Shown piece after piece: positions 56,082 through 64,000 of a stretch of 64,000 nt of DNA. The notes below the pieces were generated by a model that was not told the DNA's origin, searched no databases, and was given only the letters and a program-made list of their open reading frames with translations. The stretch is from NCBI GenBank assembly GCA_002281485.1, contig NCGF01000004.1:1-64000 (forward strand), read 5' to 3'. Origin of the DNA: Sphingomonas sp. 28-66-16 (GTDB taxonomy: Bacteria; Pseudomonadota; Alphaproteobacteria; Sphingomonadales; Sphingomonadaceae). A program made the translations under genes and the position numbers. Positions within the stretch are counted from its first letter, which is position 1. Every line of letters begins with the position of its first letter.

Positions 56082-58384
56082 CCCGGCTCCGGTCCCGCAT
56101 CGCCGAGCCCGGCCCGCTCAGCCGCCGGGGTTTCCTGGTCGCGAGCGCGGCAACCGGCATCGCCTTTGGCTTTTCGCGGCTGGTCGCGGCGACCGATCCG
56201 GCCGTGCCGGGCGGCGTGCCTGCCACCCCCGCCAAGCCGCAGTTCGAACCGACCATCTGGTTCGGCATCGACGCCGACGGCATCGTCACCGTCAACATCA
56301 TCCGTGCGGAGATGGGGCAGCATGTCGGCACAGCGCTCGCCCGCATCCTCGCCGACGAACTGGAGGCGGACTGGGACAAGGTCCGCATCGTCCATGTCGA
56401 TACCGATCCCAAATGGGGCTACATGGTCACCGGCGGCAGCTGGTCGGTGTGGCAGACTTTTCCGGTGTTCAGCCAGGCCGGCGCTGCCGGCCGGATCGCG
56501 CTGATCGAGGCCGGTGCCAAGCTAATGGGGGCCAGCCCCGCTGGCTGCACCGCCCGCAATGGCGCTGTCCATACTGGCGGCCGCTCGATCTCCTATGGTG
56601 ACATCGCCAAAAGCGGCACGGTCGCCCGGCAATTCACCCTCGACGAACTGAAAGCGCTGCCGATCAAGCCGGTCGCCGACCGCCACCTGATCGGTCGCGA
56701 GACCCACAGCCTCGATATCGACCCCAAGACCAACGGCACCGCGATCTACGGCATTGATGCCAAGGTCCCGAACATGGTCTACGCCCGCCCAAAGCTGCCG
56801 CCGACGCGCAACGGCGCGAAAGTTTTGTCGGTCGACGACAGCGCCGCCAAGTCGGTGGAGGGCTATCTCCGCTATCTGATCCTCGACGATCCGTCCGACA
56901 CGGTGCCGGGCTGGGTGATGGTGATCGCCAGCTCTTACTACGCCGCGATCAAGGCGACCGACCTGCTCAAGGTCAGCTGGACTGCAGGGCCGGGCGCGGA
57001 TGTGACCGAACAGACATTGCAGGATCACGCCCGGCAACTGGTTGCGAAGCCAGATAGCGGTGTCGCACTCGATATCGCCGAGAATGGCCCGCCGCTCAAA
57101 TCGGGGGAAGCCGCGAGCACCTTCGAACAGATCTACACCACCTCGACGGTGCTCCATTTCCAGCTCGAACCGGTCAACGCGCTCGCCTTCGAGAAGGACG
57201 GGGTGTTCGAAATCCACACCGGCAACCAGTGGCAAAGCCTGATCCTGCCGACGATCGCCAAGGCGCTCGGCGTCGCCGAAACCAAGGTCGTGATGCGTAC
57301 TTATTTGCTGGGGGGCGGCTTTGGCAGGCGGTTGAACGGCGATTATGCGGTGCCGGCGGCGCTTGCGGCCAAGGCGCTCGGCCGCCCGGTCAAAATGATC
57401 CTCACGCGCGAGGATGACGCCCGCTTCGATTCAGTCCGCTCCCCGTCGGTCCAGCGTCTGCGCATCGCGTTCGACCGCAGCGGCACGGTGCGGGCGATGG
57501 AGCATCATGCCTGTGCCGGCTGGCCGACCAAGGTGCTCGCCGAGCCGTTGCTCGCCAAGACCAAGCAGGGCGCGGCCTATGATCCCTTCGCGATTTCCGG
57601 GGCCGATCACTGGTATGAGGTCGGGCATCAGACCGTGCGGGCAATTCCCAACGATCTGGCGAACACGATTTTCCGTCCGGGTTGGTTGCGCTCGGTCGGT
57701 CCCGGCTGGACGAACTGGGCGCTGGAGAGCTTCATCGATGAAGCAGCCCACCACATAAAGTCGGACCCGGTTGCGTTCCGGCTGAGGCTGCTGACCGGCG
57801 AGGGCCGCAATGCCGGCTCCGCCCCCAGCGCCATCGGCGGCGCGCTGCGACAGGCAGAGGTCGTGCGCCGGGTCGCGGAAAAAGCGGGGTGGGGTACGAA
57901 GCTGCCCGCCGATACCGGCCTTGGCATCGCCACCAGCTTTGGCCAGGAACGCGACATGCCGACCTGGGTGGCGTGCGCGGCCCAGCTCCATGTCGATCGC
58001 ACCACGGGGTTTGTCCGCGTGCAGAAACTGACCCTGGTGGTGGATGCCGGCACGATCGTCGATCCCGACGGCGCGCTCGCCCAGGTACAGGGAGCGTCGC
58101 TCTGGGGCCTGAGCATGGCGCTGCACGAGGGCACCGCATTCGCCGCCGGCCAGGTCGAGGATACCAACCTCAACACCTATAATCCGCTGCGGATCGCCGA
58201 CGTGCCGGTGATCGACGTCAGCTTCATCGACAACGGTCATACCCCGGTGGGCCTCGGCGAGCCGGCGACCACGGTCGTCGCACCGGCGATCGCGAACGCG
58301 ATTGAAGCGGCAGTGGGCGTGCGGCTGCGGCACCTTCCAATGACGCCAGCGGCGATCCTTCAGGCCCTGAAGGCGTCCGCTTAG
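56078..58384 (+). CDS. iorB: Molybdopterin-binding subunit of periplasmic dehydrogenase, IorB-like, Tat-exported
   Basis: 768 residues. N-terminal twin-arginine signal LSRRGFLVASAATGIAFGF (~15-33). The xanthine oxidase-family catalytic domain follows with GQHVGTALARILADELEADW, LGGGFGRRLNGDYAVPAAL (molybdopterin contact), FRPGWLRSVGPGWTNWALES and catalytic Glu in VGLGEPATTVVAPAIANAI. The single chain without FAD subunit and the partner cytochrome c mark the IorB/aldehyde dehydrogenase branch. Substrate unknown; aldehydes or N-heterocycles are candidates. This is the second molybdenum hydroxylase in the window, in a different compartment from the Pao complex. Confidence 0.88.
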   Translation: MTRLRSRIAEPGPLSRRGFLVASAATGIAFGFSRLVAATDPAVPGGVPATPAKPQFEPTIWFGIDADGIVTVNIIRAEMGQHVGTALARILADELEADWDKVRIVHVDTDPKWGYMVTGGSWSVWQTFPVFSQAGAAGRIALIEAGAKLMGASPAGCTARNGAVHTGGRSISYGDIAKSGTVARQFTLDELKALPIKPVADRHLIGRETHSLDIDPKTNGTAIYGIDAKVPNMVYARPKLPPTRNGAKVLSVDDSAAKSVEGYLRYLILDDPSDTVPGWVMVIASSYYAAIKATDLLKVSWTAGPGADVTEQTLQDHARQLVAKPDSGVALDIAENGPPLKSGEAASTFEQIYTTSTVLHFQLEPVNALAFEKDGVFEIHTGNQWQSLILPTIAKALGVAETKVVMRTYLLGGGFGRRLNGDYAVPAALAAKALGRPVKMILTREDDARFDSVRSPSVQRLRIAFDRSGTVRAMEHHACAGWPTKVLAEPLLAKTKQGAAYDPFAISGADHWYEVGHQTVRAIPNDLANTIFRPGWLRSVGPGWTNWALESFIDEAAHHIKSDPVAFRLRLLTGEGRNAGSAPSAIGGALRQAEVVRRVAEKAGWGTKLPADTGLGIATSFGQERDMPTWVACAAQLHVDRTTGFVRVQKLTLVVDAGTIVDPDGALAQVQGASLWGLSMALHEGTAFAAGQVEDTNLNTYNPLRIADVPVIDVSFIDNGHTPVGLGEPATTVVAPAIANAIEAAVGVRLRHLPMTPAAILQALKASA

Positions 58385-58502
58385 GCGAAGGCCGGGCGGG
58401 GCGTTGCCGCCAAGGCTCGGTCGTCGGAGCAGCTCCGAGCGCCAGGCCAGCTCTCGCGTCTCGGGGCCGGGAATCGGCGGCAATCGCCCCTGACGCGCGG
58501 GA

Positions 58503-60008
58503 TCAGCCGTGAGCGGCGTAGAGCGCCTTGGCGTCGGCCTTGAAGGCCGCCCCGCTGTCGGGCCGGGCATAGAACATGTGCCCGCCGGGATAGATATCGA
58601 GCTTGACCCGCTCCTTCATGCCGAAGCTCGGCAGTTGATCGACGATCAGGCGCGACGCGAAGAAGGGGCAGCTCAGGTCGTCCCACCCATGCGCGATGAT
58701 GACGCCCATGTGCGGATCGTTGGCGATCGCCTTGCGCAGGTCCTGCACGGGGGTGTCGTCGGGCTTGCCGCGGTCCCAGGCGGCGTTCACTTCGTAGGAC
58801 AATGCATGATAGCGCGCGTCGGTCTTCCAGCCGACCACGCGGGTGACGAAATCGACCATCGCGCTGGTCGTCGGGGCGATCAGCGCGTCGAGGATCGGAT
58901 CGTTCGATCGCCGCTCCGCCGACCATGGGAAGGGATCGAAGGCAGTGACATTGGAATCATAGACGCTGCCGATCGTCCCGTCTGCGCGGTGGATTTCACG
59001 CAGGAAGGTGCCCGAATCGACCCGGCCGCCCATCCGCTGGACCAGCGCCGGATCGAGCCCGGTGAGCTCGGTTACATGACTGACGAGTCGCGCGATGGCC
59101 TGCGGATCGGATCGCCCGCGCAGCAGATCGGTCGCAAACGGTCCGCGCGTATACGCCTCGACCTCTGCCATCGCTGCCGGAGTCAGCCGTCCCTCGCGCT
59201 CGAGATGCGCCGCCGCCATCGACGGCAGATCGATCATCCAGGGCAGCGGTGACAGCGCGGTCGCGCCGTCGCCCGAGGCAGGGTCGAGATAGGGCGAGAC
59301 CATGATCAGGCCAGTGACGCCGACGCCGATCTGCGACTGAAGTTCATAGGCGATGCGCGGGGCCCGGTAGCCGCCATAGCTCTCGCCCATCACATATTTG
59401 GGTGACCGCAGCCGCCCCGCCTTGACCAGCCAGTCGAACACGACCTTCGAGAGATATTTGATGTCGGGATCGTTGGCGTAGAACGCTTTCTTGGTCGCGG
59501 CCTCGTCGACGAGGCTGCGGCTGAAGCCGGTGCCGATCGGATCGATGAAGACCAGATCGGTGAAGTCGAGCCAGCTATTGGGGTTGTCGGTCGCCACCGG
59601 TGAATCCGACGGCGCGTTCCCCTGTACGCCGAACGGCACGCGCTTGGGGCCCACCGCGCCCATGTTGAGATAGACCGACGACGCGCCGGGGCCGCCGTTG
59701 AAGGCGAAGGTGACGGGGCGATCGACCCCGCTGCCTGCGACGACATAGGCGGTGTAGACGACCTGCCCGATTTCCTTGCCCTTCTTGTCGCGAACCGGGA
59801 TCGTGCCGACGGTCGCATCGTAATTGATCGTGCGCCCCCCGATCGTGGCGGATTGCTTGACGGTCTTGTCGGCGGGCAGCGGCGGCAGCTGGATGTCGTC
59901 GCCGGCCTTCTTCTCGGCCGCGGTCGCGTCATGCTTTTCCTGCGCAGCGATCGGGCTGGTGAGGGTCAGTGCCAATATGGCGGCGGCGATCAATTGGCGT
60001 AGCGTCAT
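58503..60008 (-). CDS. Serine carboxypeptidase-like peptidase S10, exported
   Basis: 501 residues. Signal peptide MTLRQLIAAAILALTLTSPIAA, then the alpha/beta-hydrolase fold of S10 with substrate-binding FNGGPGASSVYLNMGAVGP, catalytic Ser in VMGESYGGYRAPRIA, Asp in the ...VIIAHGWDDLSCPF segment and His in YPGGHMFYARPDSG. All three catalytic residues are in family order. Probably a periplasmic carboxypeptidase scavenging peptides. It stands alone; the 118-bp gap to the convergent iorB and the 214-bp gap upstream hold nothing recognisable. Confidence 0.88.
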   Translation of the reverse strand: MTLRQLIAAAILALTLTSPIAAQEKHDATAAEKKAGDDIQLPPLPADKTVKQSATIGGRTINYDATVGTIPVRDKKGKEIGQVVYTAYVVAGSGVDRPVTFAFNGGPGASSVYLNMGAVGPKRVPFGVQGNAPSDSPVATDNPNSWLDFTDLVFIDPIGTGFSRSLVDEAATKKAFYANDPDIKYLSKVVFDWLVKAGRLRSPKYVMGESYGGYRAPRIAYELQSQIGVGVTGLIMVSPYLDPASGDGATALSPLPWMIDLPSMAAAHLEREGRLTPAAMAEVEAYTRGPFATDLLRGRSDPQAIARLVSHVTELTGLDPALVQRMGGRVDSGTFLREIHRADGTIGSVYDSNVTAFDPFPWSAERRSNDPILDALIAPTTSAMVDFVTRVVGWKTDARYHALSYEVNAAWDRGKPDDTPVQDLRKAIANDPHMGVIIAHGWDDLSCPFFASRLIVDQLPSFGMKERVKLDIYPGGHMFYARPDSGAAFKADAKALYAAHG

Positions 60009-60222
60009 CTCGCTCCCTTGCGTCGGCGGGGCTGCGCGCCGACATGTCGTTTTGGTGTCTCGAGTTACGAGAATTGCGGCACGATCGCTCAGCGTCAACC
60101 GGCCTCGGAAAGATCGCATCTTCGGCCTGGCCCGGAGATATAGAATATCATTGCGCTTGTTTGCACAGCGACGGCCGACGACGTCAAGCCCGGGCTGCCG
60201 GAGCACGTCCTGAGCCTGGTTA

Positions 60223-61371
60223 TCACGCACCGCGCCGGGCGGCCACTTCCAGATATTTGTCGAGCATGTTCCTGTTGATCGCATCCCAGCCATAGGCGCG
60301 GCTGCGCGCCTCGCCGGCAAGGCCGTGCTCATCGGCCAGGTCGCGATCCTCGCAATAGGCTTGCAGCGCATCGGCAAAGCCGGCGATGTCGTCGGGCGGC
60401 ACGAGCCGTCCGGTGACGCCGTGTTCGACGAGGCTCGAACTGCCGGTGGCGATGGCCGCCACCACGGGCACCGCGCACGCCATCGCCTCGAGCGTCACGT
60501 TCCCGAAGGTTTCGGTGACGCTCGGGTTGAACAGCATGTCCATCGACGCGACCGCACGGCCAAGATCGGCGCCTGCCTGAAATCCGGCGAATACCGCGTC
60601 GGGCACCTGCTCGGCGAACCAGTCGCGTGCCGGGCCCTTACCGATCACCAATACCCTGTGCGGGACGCGGCGGCGCGTCAGTTCGCCGACCACGGCCGCG
60701 AACACATCAAGGCCCTTTTCGAGCACCAGCCGCCCGAGAAAACCGATCGCCATCTCGTCGTCGCGAATGCCGAGCTCGCGCCGCCAGACGGTGCTGCGCG
60801 CGGCGGGCGTGAAGATGCCGGTGTCGATGCCGCGCGACCAAATGCCAATGTCGTCGTTCATGCGCTGATCACGGAGCAGATCCGCCATCGATTGCGAGGG
60901 CGGCATGATCGCGTCGCAACGCCGATAGAATCGACGCAGCAGCGCGAGCGCGCCACCCTCCAGAAACCCGAGATGGTAATATTTGAGATAGGTCTCGAAC
61001 CGGGTGTGGACCGAGGCGACGACGGGAATCCCCCGGTCCCGGGCATAGCTGACCGCGCGGTGGCCGAGAATATCGGGGGCGGAGACGTGGATCATGTTGG
61101 GCGCAAAGCCGTCGAGATCGCGCCGCACCGACGCCGGAAGCCCGCGTGCCACCCGATACTCCTTGCGGGTGGGGATCGAAAACGCGGGCACCGAGACGAG
61201 ATCGCCGGTCGGCTCGAACGCCGGCACGGGCACCGTCGGCGAATAGACGCGGACCTGGCATCCCTGCGAAAGCAGATAGCCGACAAGCTTGTTGAGCGCG
61301 GGATTCGCCCCGTCGCGCGTGTAGTTGTAGTTGCCGCTGAAGAGGGCGATGCGGAGATCGGATGCTTTCAT
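60223..61371 (-). CDS. Glycosyltransferase family 4 (GT-B fold)
   Basis: About 382 residues. N-terminal acceptor domain (RIALFSGNYNYTRDGANPALNKLV; APNMIHVSAPDILGHRAV) and C-terminal donor domain (FLGRLVLEKGLDVFAAVV, then the E-x7-E motif in TETFGNVTLEAMACAVPVV, SSSLVEHGVTGRLVPPDD). The pattern resembles GT4 enzymes that add a mannosyl, glucosyl or glucuronosyl residue to a lipid (MgtA/SqdX-like: 'SVHTRFETYLKYYHLG', 'ARDRGIPVVAS'). Donor and acceptor are not determined. It has no glycan cluster around it. The start is ambiguous among ATG 61371, 61383 and 61392; none has a clear Shine-Dalgarno. Confidence 0.82.
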   Translation of the reverse strand: MKASDLRIALFSGNYNYTRDGANPALNKLVGYLLSQGCQVRVYSPTVPVPAFEPTGDLVSVPAFSIPTRKEYRVARGLPASVRRDLDGFAPNMIHVSAPDILGHRAVSYARDRGIPVVASVHTRFETYLKYYHLGFLEGGALALLRRFYRRCDAIMPPSQSMADLLRDQRMNDDIGIWSRGIDTGIFTPAARSTVWRRELGIRDDEMAIGFLGRLVLEKGLDVFAAVVGELTRRRVPHRVLVIGKGPARDWFAEQVPDAVFAGFQAGADLGRAVASMDMLFNPSVTETFGNVTLEAMACAVPVVAAIATGSSSLVEHGVTGRLVPPDDIAGFADALQAYCEDRDLADEHGLAGEARSRAYGWDAINRNMLDKYLEVAARRGA

Positions 61372-61444
61372 CGCGCGTGCCATAGCGTGCACGCCGTGGC
61401 GTGACTATGTCCAGCGAGACGATGCCTTGCGAAGGAGCTTGCCC

Positions 61445-62149
61445 ATGGCCGACCTGTCCGCCTTTCCGATCACCAACCGCTGGCCCGTGCAGCATCCCGA
61501 CCGGCTGCAGCTCTATTCGTTCCCGACGCCCAACGGGGTGAAGATATCGATCATGCTCGAGGAAATCGGGCTCGCCTATGAGCCGCATCTGGTCAACATC
61601 ATGACCAATGAAAGCCATGACCCGGCATTTCTGTCGCTCAATCCCAACGGCAAGATCCCGGCGATCCTCGATCCCGACGGGCCCGGCGGCCAGCCGATCG
61701 CGCTGTTCGAAAGCGGCGCGATCATGCTCTATCTCGCGAACAAGTCGGGCCAGTTCCTGTCGAGCGACCCGGCGATACGGTTCCAGACAATCCAGTGGCT
61801 GATGTTTCAGATGGGCGGTGTCGGTCCGATGTTCGGCCAGATGGGCTTCTTCGTCAAATTCGCCGGCAGCCAGTGGGAGGACAAACGTCCGAAGGACCGA
61901 TTTGTCAGCGAAGTGAAGCGGATATTGGCGGTGATGGATGCAGCACTTGAAGGCCGCACATGGTTCATGGGCGACGATTATACGATCGCCGACATCTCGA
62001 TGATCGGCTGGGTGCGGGCGATCGATGCGTTTTACGGGGCGGGCGAGCTGGTCGGAATGGCCGACTTTGCCAATGTCGCCGGCTGGCTGGAGCGCGCGCT
62101 GGCGCGGCCGGCGGTGCAGCGCGGCCTGGTGATTCCCGGCCGGGGGTGA
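61445..62149 (+). CDS. Glutathione S-transferase, YfcG/Ure2p-like
   Basis: 234 residues. Thioredoxin-fold N-terminal domain (LYSFPTPNGVKISIMLEEIGLAYEPHLVNI, NPNGKIPAILDPD, cis-Pro in KIPAI, and FESGAIMLYLANKSG for glutathione binding) and all-helical C-terminal domain (QMGGVGPMFGQMGFFVKFA, FMGDDYTIADISMIGWV with the N-capping Asp). The PNGVK and GVGPMFGQ motifs mark the Nu/YfcG-like group, known for disulfide reductase activity. ATG 61445 follows AAGGAG. Confidence 0.9.
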   Translation: MADLSAFPITNRWPVQHPDRLQLYSFPTPNGVKISIMLEEIGLAYEPHLVNIMTNESHDPAFLSLNPNGKIPAILDPDGPGGQPIALFESGAIMLYLANKSGQFLSSDPAIRFQTIQWLMFQMGGVGPMFGQMGFFVKFAGSQWEDKRPKDRFVSEVKRILAVMDAALEGRTWFMGDDYTIADISMIGWVRAIDAFYGAGELVGMADFANVAGWLERALARPAVQRGLVIPGRG

Positions 62150-62442
62150 CCGCGATCAAGCGATCCTGGGCCGATCCGAAAAGCCTTCATACCAGACCGC
62201 AATCGAGCTGGCGAGATTGAGCCGGGCCGCTGAAAGCCCTGGCCGATGCGGTCGTCCAATCCATCGGCGTGACGCTTCCCATCAGATCAATACTGCGGCC
62301 GAAAGCGACCATATTATATCCGGATTGCTGTCGGACGAATGGCGATTGGTGCGCCAGCGCCGGGATCGGATCAGGCGCCAGCACGGCAGGGACCGTCCGC
62401 GAAAGAGCTTGTGTTCTTGGTGTGTTCCGATCATATGAAACC

Positions 62443-63816
62443 GTGGCCAAACCCCAGAAACGCTATGTCTGCCAATCCTGCGGGTCGGTGTCGCACCGCT
62501 GGGCGGGGCAGTGCGCCGATTGCAGCGAGTGGAACACGCTGGTCGAGGAAGCGACAGGGCCGGTCACCCCCTTTGCCGCCAGGCACAACCTGCAGGGCGG
62601 CGGGCGATCGCTCGAGCTGGTCGGGCTCGACAGCGAGATTGCGCTGCCCGAGCGCTTGCCGACCGGGATTGCCGAGCTCGATCGCGCATTGGGCGGCGGG
62701 TTCGTCGAGGGAAGCGCCACGCTGATCGGCGGCGATCCGGGGATCGGCAAGTCGACGCTGTTGCTTCAGGCCGCCGCCAGGCTGGCGCTTGCCGGGCAAT
62801 CGGTCGCCTATGTCTCGGGCGAGGAAGCGGCGGATCAGGTGCGGCTGCGCGCGCGGCGGCTGGGGCTGGGCAATGCGCCGGTGATGCTTGCGGCCGCCAC
62901 GTCGGTGCGCGATATCCTGACGACCCTGTCGCAGGGCAAACCGCCCGCGCTGGTCGTGATCGATTCGATCCAGACGATGCACAGCGACCTGATCGAGGGC
63001 GCGCCCGGCACGGTCAGCCAGGTCCGCGCCTCGGCGCAGGAACTCATCCGCTTCGCCAAGGAGCGCGGCACCGCGGTCGTGCTGGTCGGCCACGTGACCA
63101 AGGACGGCAGCATCGCCGGCCCGCGCGTGCTCGAGCATATGGTCGACACCGTGCTGAGTTTCGAGGGCGAACGCAGCCACCAGTACCGCATCCTGCGCGC
63201 GATCAAGAACCGGTTCGGTGGCACCGACGAGATCGGCGTGTTCGCGATGGTCGAGGAGGGCTTGGCCGAGGTGTCCAATCCCAGCGCGCTGTTCCTGACC
63301 CAGCGCGACGAGGGGGTGACCGGCACGGTCGTGTTCCCGGCGCTGGAGGGTACGCGGCCGGTGCTCGTCGAAATCCAGGCGCTGGTCGTCCGCCTCGCCA
63401 GCGGGGCGACGCCGCGCCGCGCGGTGGTGGGCTGGGATTCGGGGCGACTGGCGATGATCCTGGCGGTGCTCGAGGCGCGCTGCGGGCTGAGCTTTTCGAG
63501 CAGCGAGGTCTATCTCAACATCGCCGGGGGATACCGCGTGCAGGACCCCGCAGCCGACCTCGCGGTCGCCGCCGCGCTGATCTCGGCGCTCAGCGAGCGA
63601 CCGGTGGCGATCGACTCTGTCGCGTTCGGCGAGGTCGCGCTGTCGGGCGAAATCCGCCCGGTCGCGCATGGCGGCCTGCGGCTGAAGGAGGCCGGCAAGC
63701 TCGGCTTCGAACGCGCGCTCGTCCCCGCCGCGCTGACCGGCGAGAAACAGGCGCTGAACCTGTCCGGTTTCAAGAACCTCGGCAGTTTCGTTGACCACAT
63801 GCTCGGGCGTGGCTAG
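62443..63816 (+). CDS. radA: DNA repair/recombination ATPase RadA
   Basis: 457 residues. N-terminal C4 zinc finger (CQSCGSVSHRWAGQCADC), RecA-like ATPase with Walker A GGDPGIGKST and Walker B LVVIDSIQTM, the RadA-specific KNRFGGTDEIGVF motif, and a C-terminal Lon-protease-like domain (GYRVQDPAADLAVAAALIS). It promotes branch migration during homologous recombination. Start is GTG 62443 (MAKPQKRYVC); the longer open frame upstream to 62269 lacks family residues. The 293-bp region before it (62150-62442) holds no recognisable gene. Confidence 0.95.
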   Translation: MAKPQKRYVCQSCGSVSHRWAGQCADCSEWNTLVEEATGPVTPFAARHNLQGGGRSLELVGLDSEIALPERLPTGIAELDRALGGGFVEGSATLIGGDPGIGKSTLLLQAAARLALAGQSVAYVSGEEAADQVRLRARRLGLGNAPVMLAAATSVRDILTTLSQGKPPALVVIDSIQTMHSDLIEGAPGTVSQVRASAQELIRFAKERGTAVVLVGHVTKDGSIAGPRVLEHMVDTVLSFEGERSHQYRILRAIKNRFGGTDEIGVFAMVEEGLAEVSNPSALFLTQRDEGVTGTVVFPALEGTRPVLVEIQALVVRLASGATPRRAVVGWDSGRLAMILAVLEARCGLSFSSSEVYLNIAGGYRVQDPAADLAVAAALISALSERPVAIDSVAFGEVALSGEIRPVAHGGLRLKEAGKLGFERALVPAALTGEKQALNLSGFKNLGSFVDHMLGRG

Positions 63817-63873
63817 CGGTTCAGCGACCGGATACCCATTTGCCAGACGCTTGCTGGTGGGGAGTAGGAGCGC

Positions 63874-64000
63874 ATGGGACTGACCGCACTCGATATCATC
63901 GTGCTTCTGCTCGTCGGGGGCGGGGCGGTACTCGGCCTCGTGCGTGGTTTCGTCACCGAGGTGCTGTCGCTGTTCGCCTGGGGGGCGATCGTGATCACGC
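63874..64000 (+). CDS. cvpA: CvpA-family membrane protein (3' end outside window)
   Basis: The first 42 codons are visible: MGLTALDIIVLLLVGGGAVLG then LVRGFVTEVLSLFAWGAIVI. The D(I)IVL..L..G...GL.RGF..E.LSL..W pattern is the usual N-terminus of CvpA (colicin V production) proteins, an inner-membrane family linked to cell envelope stress. ATG 63874 has GGAGTAGGAG upstream. It follows radA by 57 bp on the same strand, a common gene order in alphaproteobacteria. Confidence 0.88.
   Translation, partial: MGLTALDIIVLLLVGGGAVLGLVRGFVTEVLSLFAWGAIVIT

Overview
The window reads as a chromosomal segment of a GC-rich alphaproteobacterium, most likely a sphingomonad (Sphingomonas or a close relative). 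This is inferred from gene content: a Caulobacter/Sphingomonas-style xylose oxidation cluster, GGAAC-N16/17-GTT promoters of the alphaproteobacterial general stress sigma factor type, HWE/HisKA_2 kinases, a ku-ligD pair and PaoABC- and IorAB-type molybdenum enzymes. No rRNA, tRNA, CRISPR array, insertion sequence or prophage was seen. Genes are dense, and most intergenic gaps are under 300 bases.

Bases 1-4793 hold the 3' part of a giant autotransporter-type surface protein made of Ig-like repeats with a C-terminal beta-barrel. Bases 4860-19110 form a pentose (xylan/xylose) utilisation locus. It encodes every step of the oxidative Weimberg route: XylB (xylose dehydrogenase), XylC (xylonolactonase), XylD (xylonate dehydratase), XylX (2-keto-3-deoxyxylonate dehydratase) and an alpha-ketoglutarate semialdehyde dehydrogenase. 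Alongside are a sugar/H+ symporter, an exported aldose 1-epimerase, an exported GH43 glycosidase, a second GH43 gene broken by two frameshifts, and two regulators (LacI and GntR/FCD types). A 13-bp element recurs in three promoters of the locus, and a LacI-type palindrome lies in two.

Bases 19316-30100 form a stress block: two hemerythrin-like proteins, a PNPOx-fold stress protein, a thioredoxin-reductase-like flavoprotein, a PRC-barrel membrane protein, a small uncharacterised protein, the Ku/LigD end-joining pair, an HWE-type histidine kinase and a large-subunit catalase. Three promoters resembling general-stress (EcfG) sites are visible in it. Bases 30107-38000 carry a PaoABC-type molybdenum aldehyde oxidoreductase, a GH92 glycosidase, and a second HWE-type kinase with a single-domain response regulator.

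Bases 38060-41031 carry a BtuFCD-like ABC importer behind a well-formed cobalamin riboswitch. Bases 41228-47829 carry a heavy-metal RND efflux pump (pump and outer-membrane channel, no adaptor gene) divergent from an OmpR-type two-component system. Next come an AsmA-like protein, an EmrA/EmrB/outer-membrane-factor drug efflux operon (49938-54140), a periplasmic cytochrome c / 2Fe-2S / molybdopterin dehydrogenase operon (54316-58384), an S10 carboxypeptidase, a GT4 glycosyltransferase, a glutathione S-transferase, radA and the 5' end of a cvpA-like gene.

The strongest observations are the compact Weimberg locus with its inferred two-regulator wiring, the doubly frameshifted GH43 gene, and the stress block with divergent EcfG-type promoters around poorly characterised genes. 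All functional calls are read from sequence motifs and family knowledge; no database search was run.
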